This document shows positions 45,095 through 54,479 of a stretch of DNA of 58,078 nt, one piece after another. The position numbers and the translations under genes are program-made. The DNA is from JAVKDP01 sp040222185 (GTDB lineage: Bacteria > Bacteroidota > Rhodothermia > Balneolales > Balneolaceae). Under the pieces are notes generated by a model, which was not told the origin of the DNA, ran no database searches, and saw nothing but the letters and a program-made list of their open reading frames with translations. Positions within the stretch are counted from its first letter, which is position 1; each line of letters starts with the position of its first letter. The stretch covers positions 1 through 58,078 of the forward strand of contig JAVKDP010000039.1 of NCBI GenBank assembly GCA_040222185.1. The letters are read 5' to 3'.

Positions 45095-47092
45095 ATGAAG
45101 CAAACCATACTCTTTATTTTCTTAAGCCTTCTTGTTTCATCTCTACAAGCTCAACCCAAGAAGTTCGGAAAAGTATCTAAGGATGATCTTTTACAACCCT
45201 TTAGTGAAGCAGACTCTAATTTTCATGCTGTTGTACTTTTTGATTATGGTACTTATGAAGCACAAGATGATTTCAAATATCTTTTTGTCCGACATAAAAG
45301 GGTCAAAATATTAACTGATACTGGTGTCGAACATGCAACATTTGGTATCGAGTATAATTCCGAAAGTTATAAGCAGTACATAGAGAAAATTGAGGCCTTT
45401 ACATTTAACCTCTCAGAGAAGGGAAAGGTAGAAAAGAAGAAACTGCAAAAAGACAGTATTTTCGAAGAAGATGAATTAGGTGGTTGGAAGACAAAGAAAT
45501 TCACAATGCCGGATGTTAGAGAAGGCTCAATTATCGATTTGAGATATGAGCTCTTACTTGGAAGCGAAGGGCAACTTCCGAACTGGTATTTTGATTCAAA
45601 TCTCCCGGTAAAATGGAGTGAACTGGAAGCCGAGATTCCAACTTTTCAACGGTTCAATTTAGTTTCAAGACTCAATAAACCTTTAGTTAAGAATGAAAGA
45701 GATCAAAGCGAAATTTCTTTTCAATTTAGAGTTTCTGACATTGATAGGGGCTATTCTTCTGGGTCTACAAAAAAGTTACGAATTCGATCCCCAGCAGATA
45801 AGTTCGTATGGGCGATGAAAGACTTGCCGGCACTTGAGTATGTTCCTTTTGTTCATTCAATTTATAACTACCGATCTAATATCCAGTTCGATTTCAAAGG
45901 AATTGAGATACCAAACTACAACATATACCAGGATTATAGTAACACATGGGAGTCGGTAACAAAAACACTCTTAAAACAAGACGAATACGGGGGACAGCTT
46001 AACTCAGAGGCCTGGTCAAGGCAAGCAGCAAATACAATTGTAGCAGAGGCTAAGAGCAATATTGAAAAAGTAGAATTGATAGTTAAATATATCAATGAAT
46101 TTAGCTGGACTGAGTTTTACGGATTTTATGCTGATAAAGACTTAGAAGAGGTTTGGAATGACCGATCAGGGAGTTCTGCAGAGTTAAACTTATTACTCAT
46201 CAAACTATTAAAAGAAACATTGATACCTACTGATCCGGTTCTAATTAGTACAAGACCAAACGGACGGTTATCAAAAAAATTCGTGCAACCAGGCCAGTTT
46301 AATAAAACGATTGCATCTGTATTAATAGACAGAAAGAGATACTTCTTTGATGCCGTAAATGAGTCTGATAATTACCTGTTACCTCAAAGCAATTTAAACG
46401 GAGCTGGTTTAATCGTTGATTCCACAAATGTTCAGTGGGTTGATCTGAAAGCAGATGTACGGTCTTCAATGAAGTTTAAAGTAGATGGAGTAATCACAGC
46501 AGAAGGGGAAGTAAGTGGAGAATTAAACATTGAAGCAAAAGGGTACGAGGCTCTAAGATTTAAAGAAAATGAAAAGGAAAGAATTGAGGATTATATGACG
46601 GAGTATTTATCGAGTGATTTATACACTGTTGAATTAGATAGCCTGGAAGTAGAACCCTATTTATTTTTTAGTCCACAAGTTGAGTTAAAATCTAATTTCC
46701 AAATGGAAGCTCAGCAGGCAAGTACAGGAGATCCAGATTTGCTATACGTTCAGTTACCTGGATTCGATTTCATCGAAATAGAAGACATGAATAATGATGA
46801 AAGAACTTTACCTGTGGAATTTTCCTTCCCGGCTACTTATTCACTTGAGTTTAGATTATCACTTCCTGAAGGGTATATTTTGGATGAGTTACCCGAAAAA
46901 GAAACGGTTAAGATTCCAGGGAAATCATTCACATATTCTGACTCATTTCTGGATTTAGGAGATAGGATTGTATTAGAACGCAGGTTTAATGGTGTTGAAA
47001 TTACTTTTCCAGCACAGGATTATGAGATGATAAGATCTGTTTTTTTAGCTATTCAGGCTCCAACAAAAACTATTGTTCTTAGAAGAGAGTAG
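45095..47092 (+). CDS. DUF3857 / transglutaminase-like exported protein (paralogue A)
   Basis: About 665 residues. Signal peptide (MKQTILFIFLSLLVSSLQAQ) then KKFGKVSKDDL. The DUF3857 beta-domain fills about 30-250, a transglutaminase-like domain about 300-430 (IVKYINEFSWTEFYGFYADK), and the rest is the DUF3858-like C-terminal region. In the transglutaminase segment the usual Cys is not seen where expected (SGSSAELNLLLIKLL), so it may be inactive or structural. ATG 45095 is fixed by the signal peptide. A paralogue follows pgk at 51727. Confidence 0.85.
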   Translation: MKQTILFIFLSLLVSSLQAQPKKFGKVSKDDLLQPFSEADSNFHAVVLFDYGTYEAQDDFKYLFVRHKRVKILTDTGVEHATFGIEYNSESYKQYIEKIEAFTFNLSEKGKVEKKKLQKDSIFEEDELGGWKTKKFTMPDVREGSIIDLRYELLLGSEGQLPNWYFDSNLPVKWSELEAEIPTFQRFNLVSRLNKPLVKNERDQSEISFQFRVSDIDRGYSSGSTKKLRIRSPADKFVWAMKDLPALEYVPFVHSIYNYRSNIQFDFKGIEIPNYNIYQDYSNTWESVTKTLLKQDEYGGQLNSEAWSRQAANTIVAEAKSNIEKVELIVKYINEFSWTEFYGFYADKDLEEVWNDRSGSSAELNLLLIKLLKETLIPTDPVLISTRPNGRLSKKFVQPGQFNKTIASVLIDRKRYFFDAVNESDNYLLPQSNLNGAGLIVDSTNVQWVDLKADVRSSMKFKVDGVITAEGEVSGELNIEAKGYEALRFKENEKERIEDYMTEYLSSDLYTVELDSLEVEPYLFFSPQVELKSNFQMEAQQASTGDPDLLYVQLPGFDFIEIEDMNNDERTLPVEFSFPATYSLEFRLSLPEGYILDELPEKETVKIPGKSFTYSDSFLDLGDRIVLERRFNGVEITFPAQDYEMIRSVFLAIQAPTKTIVLRRE

Positions 47093-47097
47093 TGCAT

Positions 47098-47129
47098 AAA
47101 AAAAGCCTTCTCAGAAATACTGAGAAGGC
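47098..47129 (-). terminator. Rho-independent terminator of the T9SS cargo gene
   Basis: GCCTTCTCAG (47105-47114) and CTGAGAAGGC (47120-47129) form a perfect 10-bp stem with a 5-base loop. On the minus strand it is followed by seven Ts (47104-47098). A textbook terminator 25 bases past the minus-strand stop; it may also serve the convergent DUF3857 gene. Confidence 0.9.
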
Positions 47130-47153
47130 CTGGTCATCTAAATGTAACTTTAC

Positions 47154-50100
47154 TTATTTAAGTAAAATTAATTTTTTTGTCTGGCTTGTACCGTTTGCTT
47201 TAAGCTGGTAGATATAAACACCACTGGCAAAGCCTTGTGCATTCCATTTTAAGGTGTGAGAACCTGCATTATAGAGGTCGTCTGTTAATGTAGCTACCTT
47301 TTGCCCAAGTAGATTATAGATATTCAATTCAACTCTTGATGCAGAACCAAGTGTGAAAGGAATATTTGTAGATGGGTTAAATGGATTAGGATAGTTTTGA
47401 TGTAGTTGAAATTCTTTAGGTAATTCCGGGGTCACTTCATTAGAAACATTAACTACGGAGTGAAGAACTTCACCAGTTATGGCATCCATAAAGATTACAA
47501 CCGAATCTTCCCAGAATTCAAAAGTTTCCTGGTCAAAATACTCAGCCCGGTAATCTACCTTCCAAAATACAGGCGCATCAGAAGTTGGATTAGGTTCGAA
47601 CAACCAATACTCATGGAACAGCTGAGCTGATACATAGGCAAAGACTGGAGTCGACTCTTCAAATGAGTCTATGAATTCAGAACCTCCATTCTCGTTTGCT
47701 ATAAATAAAACCGAATCACTATCCAGAGAATTGGTAGGGGCTGGTTTCAGGGTTTCTAATGAAACAGGAATATCTGCTTCTTCCTCAGTTAGTGAATCAG
47801 CGATAAATGATCCAAGAGGAGTACTTGCAACAAAGAATGCAGTATTGATTTCCTGGTCGTAATAGAATTGCTGCCAAACAGGCGACCTACCATCCAAACC
47901 GTTAAAAATAAAGGGTTCTTCCATATGCTTAAGCTTTGAAAGAATGGTTTCTGGCTCAGAATCATCCTCAAAAGAGCTCTCTATTATATTAAGTTCAGTA
48001 GCACCACCCATGAAAAGAACGGTATCACTAAAAGTATCTGTGAGGCTCTTACTTCTGTCTAAAGACTCATTGAAAGTAAAAGGAGTGAATTCTAATGGTC
48101 TCAGATCAACACCTGCTAAAGTATCAGTAGGAACATCAGTTTCATTCAAATCAATAGCATCTGGTACGAAATCATCATTTTCGTCATAGAAGAAAATTCG
48201 AGGACCAAAGTCATCAAATTCGTCTTCCATGCCAATACCAGTTGGGTAATAGACACCTTCACGAACTCCGGAGATTTCGTAGTTGCCAGTTAGCGTGTCA
48301 ACAAAAGCAGCGTAAAGAGGAATGAAATCAAGACCATCGTCTTCATCACAATCTTCCATACATTCTCCTCCATCTTCACCGTCATCTCCATCGATATCGA
48401 TTTCAAAAGCAAGGGCTTCAGGTGCGAGAATTACAAGAACATCTTCATGTCCGTTATCAGCTAAAGCTTTTTCAAGCACAGGTGGTGATATTGTCCCCTG
48501 AACCACAAATTGTCCCGGGGTGTCAGCTGTTGTGAAGCTGAACAAATGTGGCCGCTTTAGCCGCTCTCCATTTAGTCCTTCAGCATCTTCAACAACGGCG
48601 AAGTAATCGGTATCATCTGCTAAATCAACATAAATTATCACAGACATACTATCCTCACTTAAAGCAAGCCCTGTATACTCAACCGAGTCGAAAGGTTGAA
48701 CAAAGAAGCCAAAATTTGATTCCTCAAAGTCTTCTTCGAAATCAAGACTAATCTTGGTATCAAAAGTGATAACAATGGAGTCTGTATCTACTGCAAAAGC
48801 ACCATCTGCTGGTGATGTTTCAAGAACTGAGAGAACACCAGGTTCTGGTATTTCAGTTTCGAAAGAGTAAAGCAACTCACCAGTCTCAGCATCAAGGTAT
48901 ACTATAAACTCGAGTTCGTAATACTCATCTTCAAAGAAATCGTACCCAAAAGCTCGGTATTCTCCTACCCACATTACTGGTGCCGTAGCTGTTGGATTTG
49001 GAGGGAAGTCCCAATACGAATGAAGTAGCTGCATTCTCATTTCCCAGCTATAATCAGAACCTTCAAAAATATCAGCGAGTTTATTTCTGAATGCTTCACC
49101 GCCTTCTAAATCAATGTAGTAGGCTGCTGAATCGCTATCTAGATAATCTTCGGGAAGACTTTTAATGTCATCAAACTCAACACCTTCTTCTGCATCGTCT
49201 TCTCCAAAATATTCTTCAATAAAAGATCCAATTGGAGTAACCAATATAGTTAAAGCAGAGTCTTTAACAGCGTCATAAGCAAATACCTGCCATACAATAT
49301 TGTATCCATCAGGATAAATATAGAAGGGCTCGTCTTCCATTACCTTTAGTTTTTTTGCTTTCGGGTTGAAAACACTTTTGAAGTCAGGTTCCGATTCGGT
49401 ATAGAAATAGTATTGAGTTCCGCCACCAAGAATCTCTACATCAAGTTCCTCTGAATCAAGGAATGCAGAAGCTCTGAAGAAGGCATCATCAATAGTGAAA
49501 GGAGAGAAATCAAGAAGCTCAAGATCAATTCCGGAAAGAGTATCAGTAGGAACTTCCGTGCTGTTAACTTCTATATAATCTGGTGAATAGTCCCCGTTTT
49601 CATCATAATAATAGATGGTTGGAAAAAAGTCTCCACCATCACCCGGGCCTTCTTTATCATGAATCTCTTCATCATCATGATCTTCTTGTTCTGCTATTTC
49701 GAATAAGTTATAACCTAGAGGGTAGTATGTACCTTCACGAACTCCGGAGATCTCATATTCTCCTGTAAGAGTATCAACTATAGCAGCGTAAACAGGGATA
49801 ACATCATCCTCTTCCTCTTCATTAAAACATTCCTCCCCGCATTCATCACCTTCTCCGTCTTCATCATCTATGAATTCAAAATCAGGTGGAGTGGTTGAAA
49901 GAATAACAGCAAGTCCATCCCGGCTTTCATGATCGATGGCTTTTAACTGGTCTTCAGTTAGGGCTCCTTTAACTACATACTCCCCAGCAGTAGCTGAAGT
50001 AGTAAATTGGAATATGTATGGTGAATCAAGTTTTTCACCCATTGACCCGCTTATTCCAAATAAAACAGCCAGGTAATCTGTACTGTCTGCAAACTCAGCA

Positions 50101-50369
50101 AATAAAGTAACTCGTAATCCGTCGTTACTTATGGTGAGGCTATCAAAGCTTACTGAGTCTTCTGGTTCAACAGCAAAGTTGAACCCACTTTCTGAAGGAT
50201 CTTCCGAGTTGACATCTATAAAAATGGGAAGATTAAACTCCAAAACAATTGAATCTGTTTCTACCCCTGTGGCTCCATTCTCAGGAAACGTGCTTACAAC
50301 ACTAAGAGATTGGGCAAAGGAAGCTGAGCTAGTTAAGCAAAGCATACTTAATAGTATCAAATACTTCAT
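47154..50369 (-). CDS. Large acidic T9SS cargo with two duplicated Ig-like halves
   Basis: A 1071-residue secreted protein. Signal peptide at 1-20. Two homologous halves (about 20-525 and 530-985) each start with an SbsA-type Ig-like domain (SVVSTFPENGATGV; SVLETSPADGAFAV) and continue with FTTxxxxGxxVVxG. Each half has an acidic loop with a CX3C pair: C177/C181 and C670/C674, within Glu/Asp-rich sequence. The last ~85 residues are a T9SS type A sorting domain (NYPNPFNPSTNIPF, closing KKLILLK). Surface-attached or secreted. Function unknown; acidic loops suggest metal binding. Confidence 0.88.
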   Translation of the reverse strand: MKYLILLSMLCLTSSASFAQSLSVVSTFPENGATGVETDSIVLEFNLPIFIDVNSEDPSESGFNFAVEPEDSVSFDSLTISNDGLRVTLFAEFADSTDYLAVLFGISGSMGEKLDSPYIFQFTTSATAGEYVVKGALTEDQLKAIDHESRDGLAVILSTTPPDFEFIDDEDGEGDECGEECFNEEEEDDVIPVYAAIVDTLTGEYEISGVREGTYYPLGYNLFEIAEQEDHDDEEIHDKEGPGDGGDFFPTIYYYDENGDYSPDYIEVNSTEVPTDTLSGIDLELLDFSPFTIDDAFFRASAFLDSEELDVEILGGGTQYYFYTESEPDFKSVFNPKAKKLKVMEDEPFYIYPDGYNIVWQVFAYDAVKDSALTILVTPIGSFIEEYFGEDDAEEGVEFDDIKSLPEDYLDSDSAAYYIDLEGGEAFRNKLADIFEGSDYSWEMRMQLLHSYWDFPPNPTATAPVMWVGEYRAFGYDFFEDEYYELEFIVYLDAETGELLYSFETEIPEPGVLSVLETSPADGAFAVDTDSIVITFDTKISLDFEEDFEESNFGFFVQPFDSVEYTGLALSEDSMSVIIYVDLADDTDYFAVVEDAEGLNGERLKRPHLFSFTTADTPGQFVVQGTISPPVLEKALADNGHEDVLVILAPEALAFEIDIDGDDGEDGGECMEDCDEDDGLDFIPLYAAFVDTLTGNYEISGVREGVYYPTGIGMEDEFDDFGPRIFFYDENDDFVPDAIDLNETDVPTDTLAGVDLRPLEFTPFTFNESLDRSKSLTDTFSDTVLFMGGATELNIIESSFEDDSEPETILSKLKHMEEPFIFNGLDGRSPVWQQFYYDQEINTAFFVASTPLGSFIADSLTEEEADIPVSLETLKPAPTNSLDSDSVLFIANENGGSEFIDSFEESTPVFAYVSAQLFHEYWLFEPNPTSDAPVFWKVDYRAEYFDQETFEFWEDSVVIFMDAITGEVLHSVVNVSNEVTPELPKEFQLHQNYPNPFNPSTNIPFTLGSASRVELNIYNLLGQKVATLTDDLYNAGSHTLKWNAQGFASGVYIYQLKANGTSQTKKLILLK

Positions 50370-50446
50370 AATACTATTTCCTTATTAGTTGTTGGTTAGG
50401 TATTTTTTAAATACGATTAATTAATAAAAGTAAAATTCATCAGTCC

Positions 50447-50477
50447 TACTCTAATTGTTAGAGTACTCTAATATTAG
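50447..50477. promoter_or_regulatory. Nested palindromes and direct repeats upstream of pgk
   Basis: TACTCTAAT occurs twice (50447-50455 and 50464-50472, 17 bases apart). The same stretch holds CTCTAA-TTG-TTAGAG, the 12-bp palindrome TAGAGTACTCTA (50459-50470) and CTAATATTAG (50468-50477). It lies between the divergent T9SS cargo and pgk starts, just upstream of the pgk -7 box, a good place for a regulator. Confidence 0.55.
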
Positions 50478-50484
50478 TCACTTT

Positions 50485-50492
50485 TAGCTTTG
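50485..50492 (+). promoter_or_regulatory. TAnnTTTG promoter -7 box of pgk
   Basis: TAGCTTTG matches the Bacteroidota -7 consensus 41 bases before the pgk ATG. No TTTG -33 box is evident, so an activator bound at the upstream repeats may help. Confidence 0.5.
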
Positions 50493-50532
50493 CTAATTAA
50501 GATCAATCTCAAACCTATTCCTTACAAAAAAA

Positions 50533-51726
50533 ATGCCAAAACTTACTCTCAATGACGTCGATGTAAAAGGAAAAAAAGTACTTATGCGTGTAGATTTTAA
50601 CGTTCCGATACAAGACGGCGTTATTAGTGATGACAATCGTGTGGTACAAGCACTGCCTTCAATAAAGCATATTATAGAACATGGAGGTCTTTTAATACTT
50701 ACAAGCCATTTAGGCCGTCCGGGTGGAGAGCCTAACTTGAAATTTTCCTTAAAACCAGTTGCTGATCATCTGTCCACTCTTATTGATGCAAAAGTTCATT
50801 TTGGTGAGGATTGTGTTGGAGATAAAGCTACTGCTGCTATTGAAGGAGCCGACTTTGGAGAGGTAGTAGTACTTGAAAATGTTCGTTTTCATAAAGAAGA
50901 AACAGAAAATGATGAAATATTCAGCGGGCGCCTTGCAAGCCATGCCGATATTTTTGTGAATGATGCTTTTGGAAGCAGCCACAGGGCGCATGCATCAGTA
51001 GCCGGAGTAACACGTTTTCTTCAGCCTGCAGCTTCAGGATTCTTATTGGAAAAAGAAATCAAATATTTAAGCGATAGTGTCAATGACCCAGATCGTCCAT
51101 TCGTTGCTATTTTAGGTGGAGCAAAAGTATCTGACAAGATCCCTGTAATTGAGACTTTATTGACTAAAGCCGATACTATTATTATCGGAGGAGGGATGGC
51201 TTATACATTCTTAAGAGCAAATGGCTTATCAATTGGGGATTCACTTTTAGAAGAAGACAAAGTTTCGTTGGCAAAAGAGCTAATGGAAAAAGCAGAAGCA
51301 TCTGGTGTGAAACTAATGCTCCCATTTGATTTCGTTGCATCTAAAGAGTTCAGTAACGATGCAGAGCATAAAGTAGTAGATGAAGATGGTATAGAAGATG
51401 GATGGCAGTCATTAGATATTGGCCCACAATCAGCTATCGCATTTGGTAATGTAATCAAGAATGCGAAAACAGTTTTATGGAATGGCCCAATGGGCGTGTT
51501 CGAAATGAGCAATTTTGCTGAAGGAACCAATGCTGTTGCCGAAGCTTTAGTTGAAGCTACTTCTTTTGGTGCAACAACTATTATAGGTGGGGGAGATTCA
51601 GCTTCTGCTATAAAAAGTGCCGGTTTAAGCGATCAGGTATCACACGTATCTACAGGTGGAGGGGCTAGTCTCGAATACCTGGAAGGAAAAGTATTACCCG
51701 GAGTAAGCTCATTAACGGATAAGTAA
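50533..51726 (+). CDS. pgk: Phosphoglycerate kinase
   Basis: A 397-residue glycolytic enzyme transferring phosphate from 1,3-bisphosphoglycerate to ADP. Start KKVLMRVDFNVP, substrate region LTSHLGRPGG, hinge and Gly-rich IGGGDSASAIKSAG, and VSTGGGASLEYLEGK at the end. Cytosolic. The stop is followed at once by the ATG of a DUF3857 protein (TAAATG), so both share an mRNA. Confidence 0.97.
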   Translation: MPKLTLNDVDVKGKKVLMRVDFNVPIQDGVISDDNRVVQALPSIKHIIEHGGLLILTSHLGRPGGEPNLKFSLKPVADHLSTLIDAKVHFGEDCVGDKATAAIEGADFGEVVVLENVRFHKEETENDEIFSGRLASHADIFVNDAFGSSHRAHASVAGVTRFLQPAASGFLLEKEIKYLSDSVNDPDRPFVAILGGAKVSDKIPVIETLLTKADTIIIGGGMAYTFLRANGLSIGDSLLEEDKVSLAKELMEKAEASGVKLMLPFDFVASKEFSNDAEHKVVDEDGIEDGWQSLDIGPQSAIAFGNVIKNAKTVLWNGPMGVFEMSNFAEGTNAVAEALVEATSFGATTIIGGGDSASAIKSAGLSDQVSHVSTGGGASLEYLEGKVLPGVSSLTDK

Positions 51727-53694
51727 ATGAATCTCTATTCAACTCATATAAAAGTGCTGGTCTCAGCACTTTTACTTTTGTTTCTAACGATTGAATCTAC
51801 AGCACAGACCAAGAAGTTCGGTAAAGTATCAAAAGAAGATTTTACCGCATATAATCCTGTGTACGATAGTACAATGTCGGCAGTAGTTCTCTTTAGCAAA
51901 GGTGAAGTTGAGTATGATTCTGACTATAGCTGTTACTATGAGTTTCATAAAAGAGTCAAAATATTAAATGACGATGGCTTCGAATATGGCGACATCCAAA
52001 TCCCATTCTATACGGATTTGGATCAGAATGTCTCATCAATAAAGGCTACAACTTATACCCTCATGCCAGATGGGAAGATTGAACAGACTAAGCTAGGCAG
52101 AAGAGATGTATTCGAGGATAAAATAGTTGATGACTTACGAGTAAAGAAATTTACTATGCCGGCTCTGGCTGCAGGTGTAATTATAGAGTATTCGTATAAA
52201 AAACGAGTAGGGCACCCGGCTTATCTGCCAGACTGGAAATTCCACGATTATATTCCAGTGCAATGGAGTGAGTATAAAATGGAAATCCCGTTAACTCTTG
52301 ATTACAGAATGATCTTTAAGGGGAGCGACACTCTCTATCAAAATAAAGTTTCCCGGTTGACAAGGTCTCAAGGTGATGCACAGGAAATCTATTTGGCAAA
52401 AAAGGAGCTACCGGCAGTTGAAGATCTACCGTATCTGATTAACAGGGATGATCATATCTCAGAGGTAATTACGCAATTACAAGGAATTAGAATTCCGGGT
52501 TATCCACCCAGGAATTTTTTTAAGGATTGGCCCTCAATAGCCGAAGAAGTAAATAAAAGAGAGGATTTTGGAGGTCAAAGAGCTAATGGAGCAATAAAAG
52601 ATGCGGTTGCTGAAATAGTGTCAGATGAAATGGAGCCTATTCAGAAACTGGAGATTATCTATAACTATATGACTTCAAATTTCAATTGGGATGGGCGCCA
52701 CAGGGTAATTACAGAAAAGGGTATACGAAATACTTTCAAAGATAAAGAAGGGAATACTGCTGACCTGAATCTTTTACTTGTGGAGATGCTTAAAGAAGCC
52801 GGGATAAAAGCAAATCCAGCACTTATTAGCACAAGAACTAACGGTTCAGTAATACTTGATTACCCTTTGATCAATCAATTTAACTCAACCATTGCAGTGG
52901 CTGAACTTACCGGTGCAGCATTTGCATTAGATGCCTCAACCGGCATAAGGTCATATAAAGCAACTCATCCGAAGAATATGTACCGAAATGCTTTTGTTAT
53001 CAGAGAGGACAATTCTTTTGGCTGGCTAACTACAGTACCTATTGAAAGTTCGTCAGAAAGGTTGAGTTTGACCTATTCGTTTGATGAGGCTCCCAGGGTT
53101 TCAGTTAAATTAATGGGAAGTGTAAAAGGTGAGTTTGCTGAAGAGATGCGAAATAACGTTAAGAGTATTAATTATAATTCTTATTGGGAAAATGAATACT
53201 CCACACTGCCAGATATAAAAGTAGACTCTTCAAGTTTTAAGAACCTTGAGAACCTAACGGAAAGCATTACATATTCAACTGATTTCTCATTCGAGAAGGG
53301 AGATTATTTTTCAACATCTGACGATTTGATTTATCTCAATCCATTTATGTTTTTGAGCAGGCAGGAAAACCCATTTAAAAGGAATGAAAGAGAATTACCA
53401 GTTGAGTTTTCGCATACTTATTCCAAACAATACCTGGTTAATTTGAAAATTCCCGATGGATATGTAGTTGAAGAAATGCCTGAGTCAAAACAAGTTGCAA
53501 TTCCGAATAGGGGAGGATCTTATCGTTTCATAACAAGCGCAACTGATAGTAGCCTGACCTTTGTTTCGAACATTAGAATATCGGCATATAGATACGAAAC
53601 AAGTGAGTATCCATTATTGAAAGATTTATTTCAAAACATTGTAGATACTCAAAATGCGATTGTTGTTTTAAGAAAAGAAGAGGGTTCAGAATAA
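51727..53694 (+). CDS. DUF3857 / transglutaminase-like exported protein (paralogue B)
   Basis: A 655-residue protein with a signal peptide (residues 1-26, cut at STAQ) and then TKKFGKVSKEDF, close to the start of the paralogue at 45095. DUF3857 at about 35-260, transglutaminase-like at about 300-420 (EIIYNYMTSNFNWDG) and a DUF3858-like end. As in paralogue A, the spot of the transglutaminase Cys reads GNTADLNLLLVEML, without Cys. Directly behind pgk. Envelope protein, role unknown. Confidence 0.85.
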   Translation: MNLYSTHIKVLVSALLLLFLTIESTAQTKKFGKVSKEDFTAYNPVYDSTMSAVVLFSKGEVEYDSDYSCYYEFHKRVKILNDDGFEYGDIQIPFYTDLDQNVSSIKATTYTLMPDGKIEQTKLGRRDVFEDKIVDDLRVKKFTMPALAAGVIIEYSYKKRVGHPAYLPDWKFHDYIPVQWSEYKMEIPLTLDYRMIFKGSDTLYQNKVSRLTRSQGDAQEIYLAKKELPAVEDLPYLINRDDHISEVITQLQGIRIPGYPPRNFFKDWPSIAEEVNKREDFGGQRANGAIKDAVAEIVSDEMEPIQKLEIIYNYMTSNFNWDGRHRVITEKGIRNTFKDKEGNTADLNLLLVEMLKEAGIKANPALISTRTNGSVILDYPLINQFNSTIAVAELTGAAFALDASTGIRSYKATHPKNMYRNAFVIREDNSFGWLTTVPIESSSERLSLTYSFDEAPRVSVKLMGSVKGEFAEEMRNNVKSINYNSYWENEYSTLPDIKVDSSSFKNLENLTESITYSTDFSFEKGDYFSTSDDLIYLNPFMFLSRQENPFKRNERELPVEFSHTYSKQYLVNLKIPDGYVVEEMPESKQVAIPNRGGSYRFITSATDSSLTFVSNIRISAYRYETSEYPLLKDLFQNIVDTQNAIVVLRKEEGSE

Positions 53695-53705
53695 ATAGAA
53701 CCCTC
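53680..53705 (+). terminator. Hairpin at the end of the pgk-DUF3857 unit
   Basis: GAGGGTTC (53680-53687) and GAACCCTC (53698-53705) form an 8-bp stem across the stop codon, followed by ATTTAATAT. Likely end of the plus-strand transcript and also near the convergent DinB gene end. Confidence 0.55.
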
Positions 53706-53720
53706 ATTTAATATAGATTA

Positions 53721-54308
53721 TCACATCGCTGAGTACTCACCCAGTACTTCTTTCATTTGAGCGGTATGACGCTGGCTGTGAGCGCTAATAATAAGAAACA
53801 GTTGATAAGCATCTACCTCTCCAAATGGTAAAGCTGCTTTATGATGTCTTGCATCTGCATCAGTTGTTTCGATAAAATTGATAAGTGCTTCCCTCGACGC
53901 TTCTAAAGCAGCAAGCATTTCAGCTTTAGTATTCCATTTTCCTGAAGGCTCAAATTGAGGAGCGGTAGTAACTTTTGTGCCCCTGTTTGCCAGCATGCCA
54001 ATAAGCATACCATCCATTCCAGACATATCTAAATCAGCAATAACTTCTGATTGAAGTGTTCCCTGAGCCATTCCAAAGAATGCTTGTTCAGTTATTAGAA
54101 TATGTTCTAAGCAATTAGCTGCAGACCACCCACCTTCTTTAGGAGTGTAGTTCCAGGCTTCATCTGAAAGTTCACTTGCAGTATTAACAATATCTTCGTG
54201 AGTTGAAGTCAGGTATTTAATTGCAAAATCTTTTTCGGCTTCTGACAGTTGAGCCATTACCGGCATAGCTACAAATGCCACGAGTAGTAGAAATAATAAT
54301 TTTTTCAT
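53721..54308 (-). CDS. DinB-like (DUF664) exported protein
   Basis: About 195 residues. Signal peptide (MKKLLFLLLVAFVAMPVMAQ) then a four-helix DinB-like domain. The metal-ligand histidines are visible: ANCLEHILI (first), then SAHSQRHTAQMKEV (second and third). DinB-family proteins are metal-dependent, often thiol transferases; export is less usual. ATG at 54308 is set by the signal peptide; a longer reading adds 14 residues that would spoil it. No operon partner. Confidence 0.88.
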   Translation of the reverse strand: MKKLLFLLLVAFVAMPVMAQLSEAEKDFAIKYLTSTHEDIVNTASELSDEAWNYTPKEGGWSAANCLEHILITEQAFFGMAQGTLQSEVIADLDMSGMDGMLIGMLANRGTKVTTAPQFEPSGKWNTKAEMLAALEASREALINFIETTDADARHHKAALPFGEVDAYQLFLIISAHSQRHTAQMKEVLGEYSAM

Positions 54309-54407
54309 GGTTCCCTTTTTTATTAATGGTGTACTTAAACATAGTAACAAATTGTAAAGTAAAAAGGGGACAAGTTACTCTAAGGTTGAATAAAGGCTAT
54401 AAAAACG

Positions 54408-54437
54408 AAGGGAGAGGCACCGTAGCACCTCTCCCTT
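54408..54437 (-). terminator. Terminator of the WG-repeat operon
   Basis: AAGGGAGAGG (54408-54417) and CCTCTCCCTT (54428-54437) form a perfect 10-bp stem with a 10-base loop. On the minus strand the stem is followed by CGTTTTTA, 43 bases past the stop of the WG-repeat gene. Confidence 0.8.
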
Positions 54438-54479
54438 TTACCCAGCTTTTCTAGTTATTCCTATGTTAAGCTAAACTGA

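Noticed and set aside
47671..49768. Several open frames on the plus strand opposite the T9SS cargo
   Set aside because: The acidic repeats of the minus-strand gene keep the opposite frames open; none has a family signature or start context.
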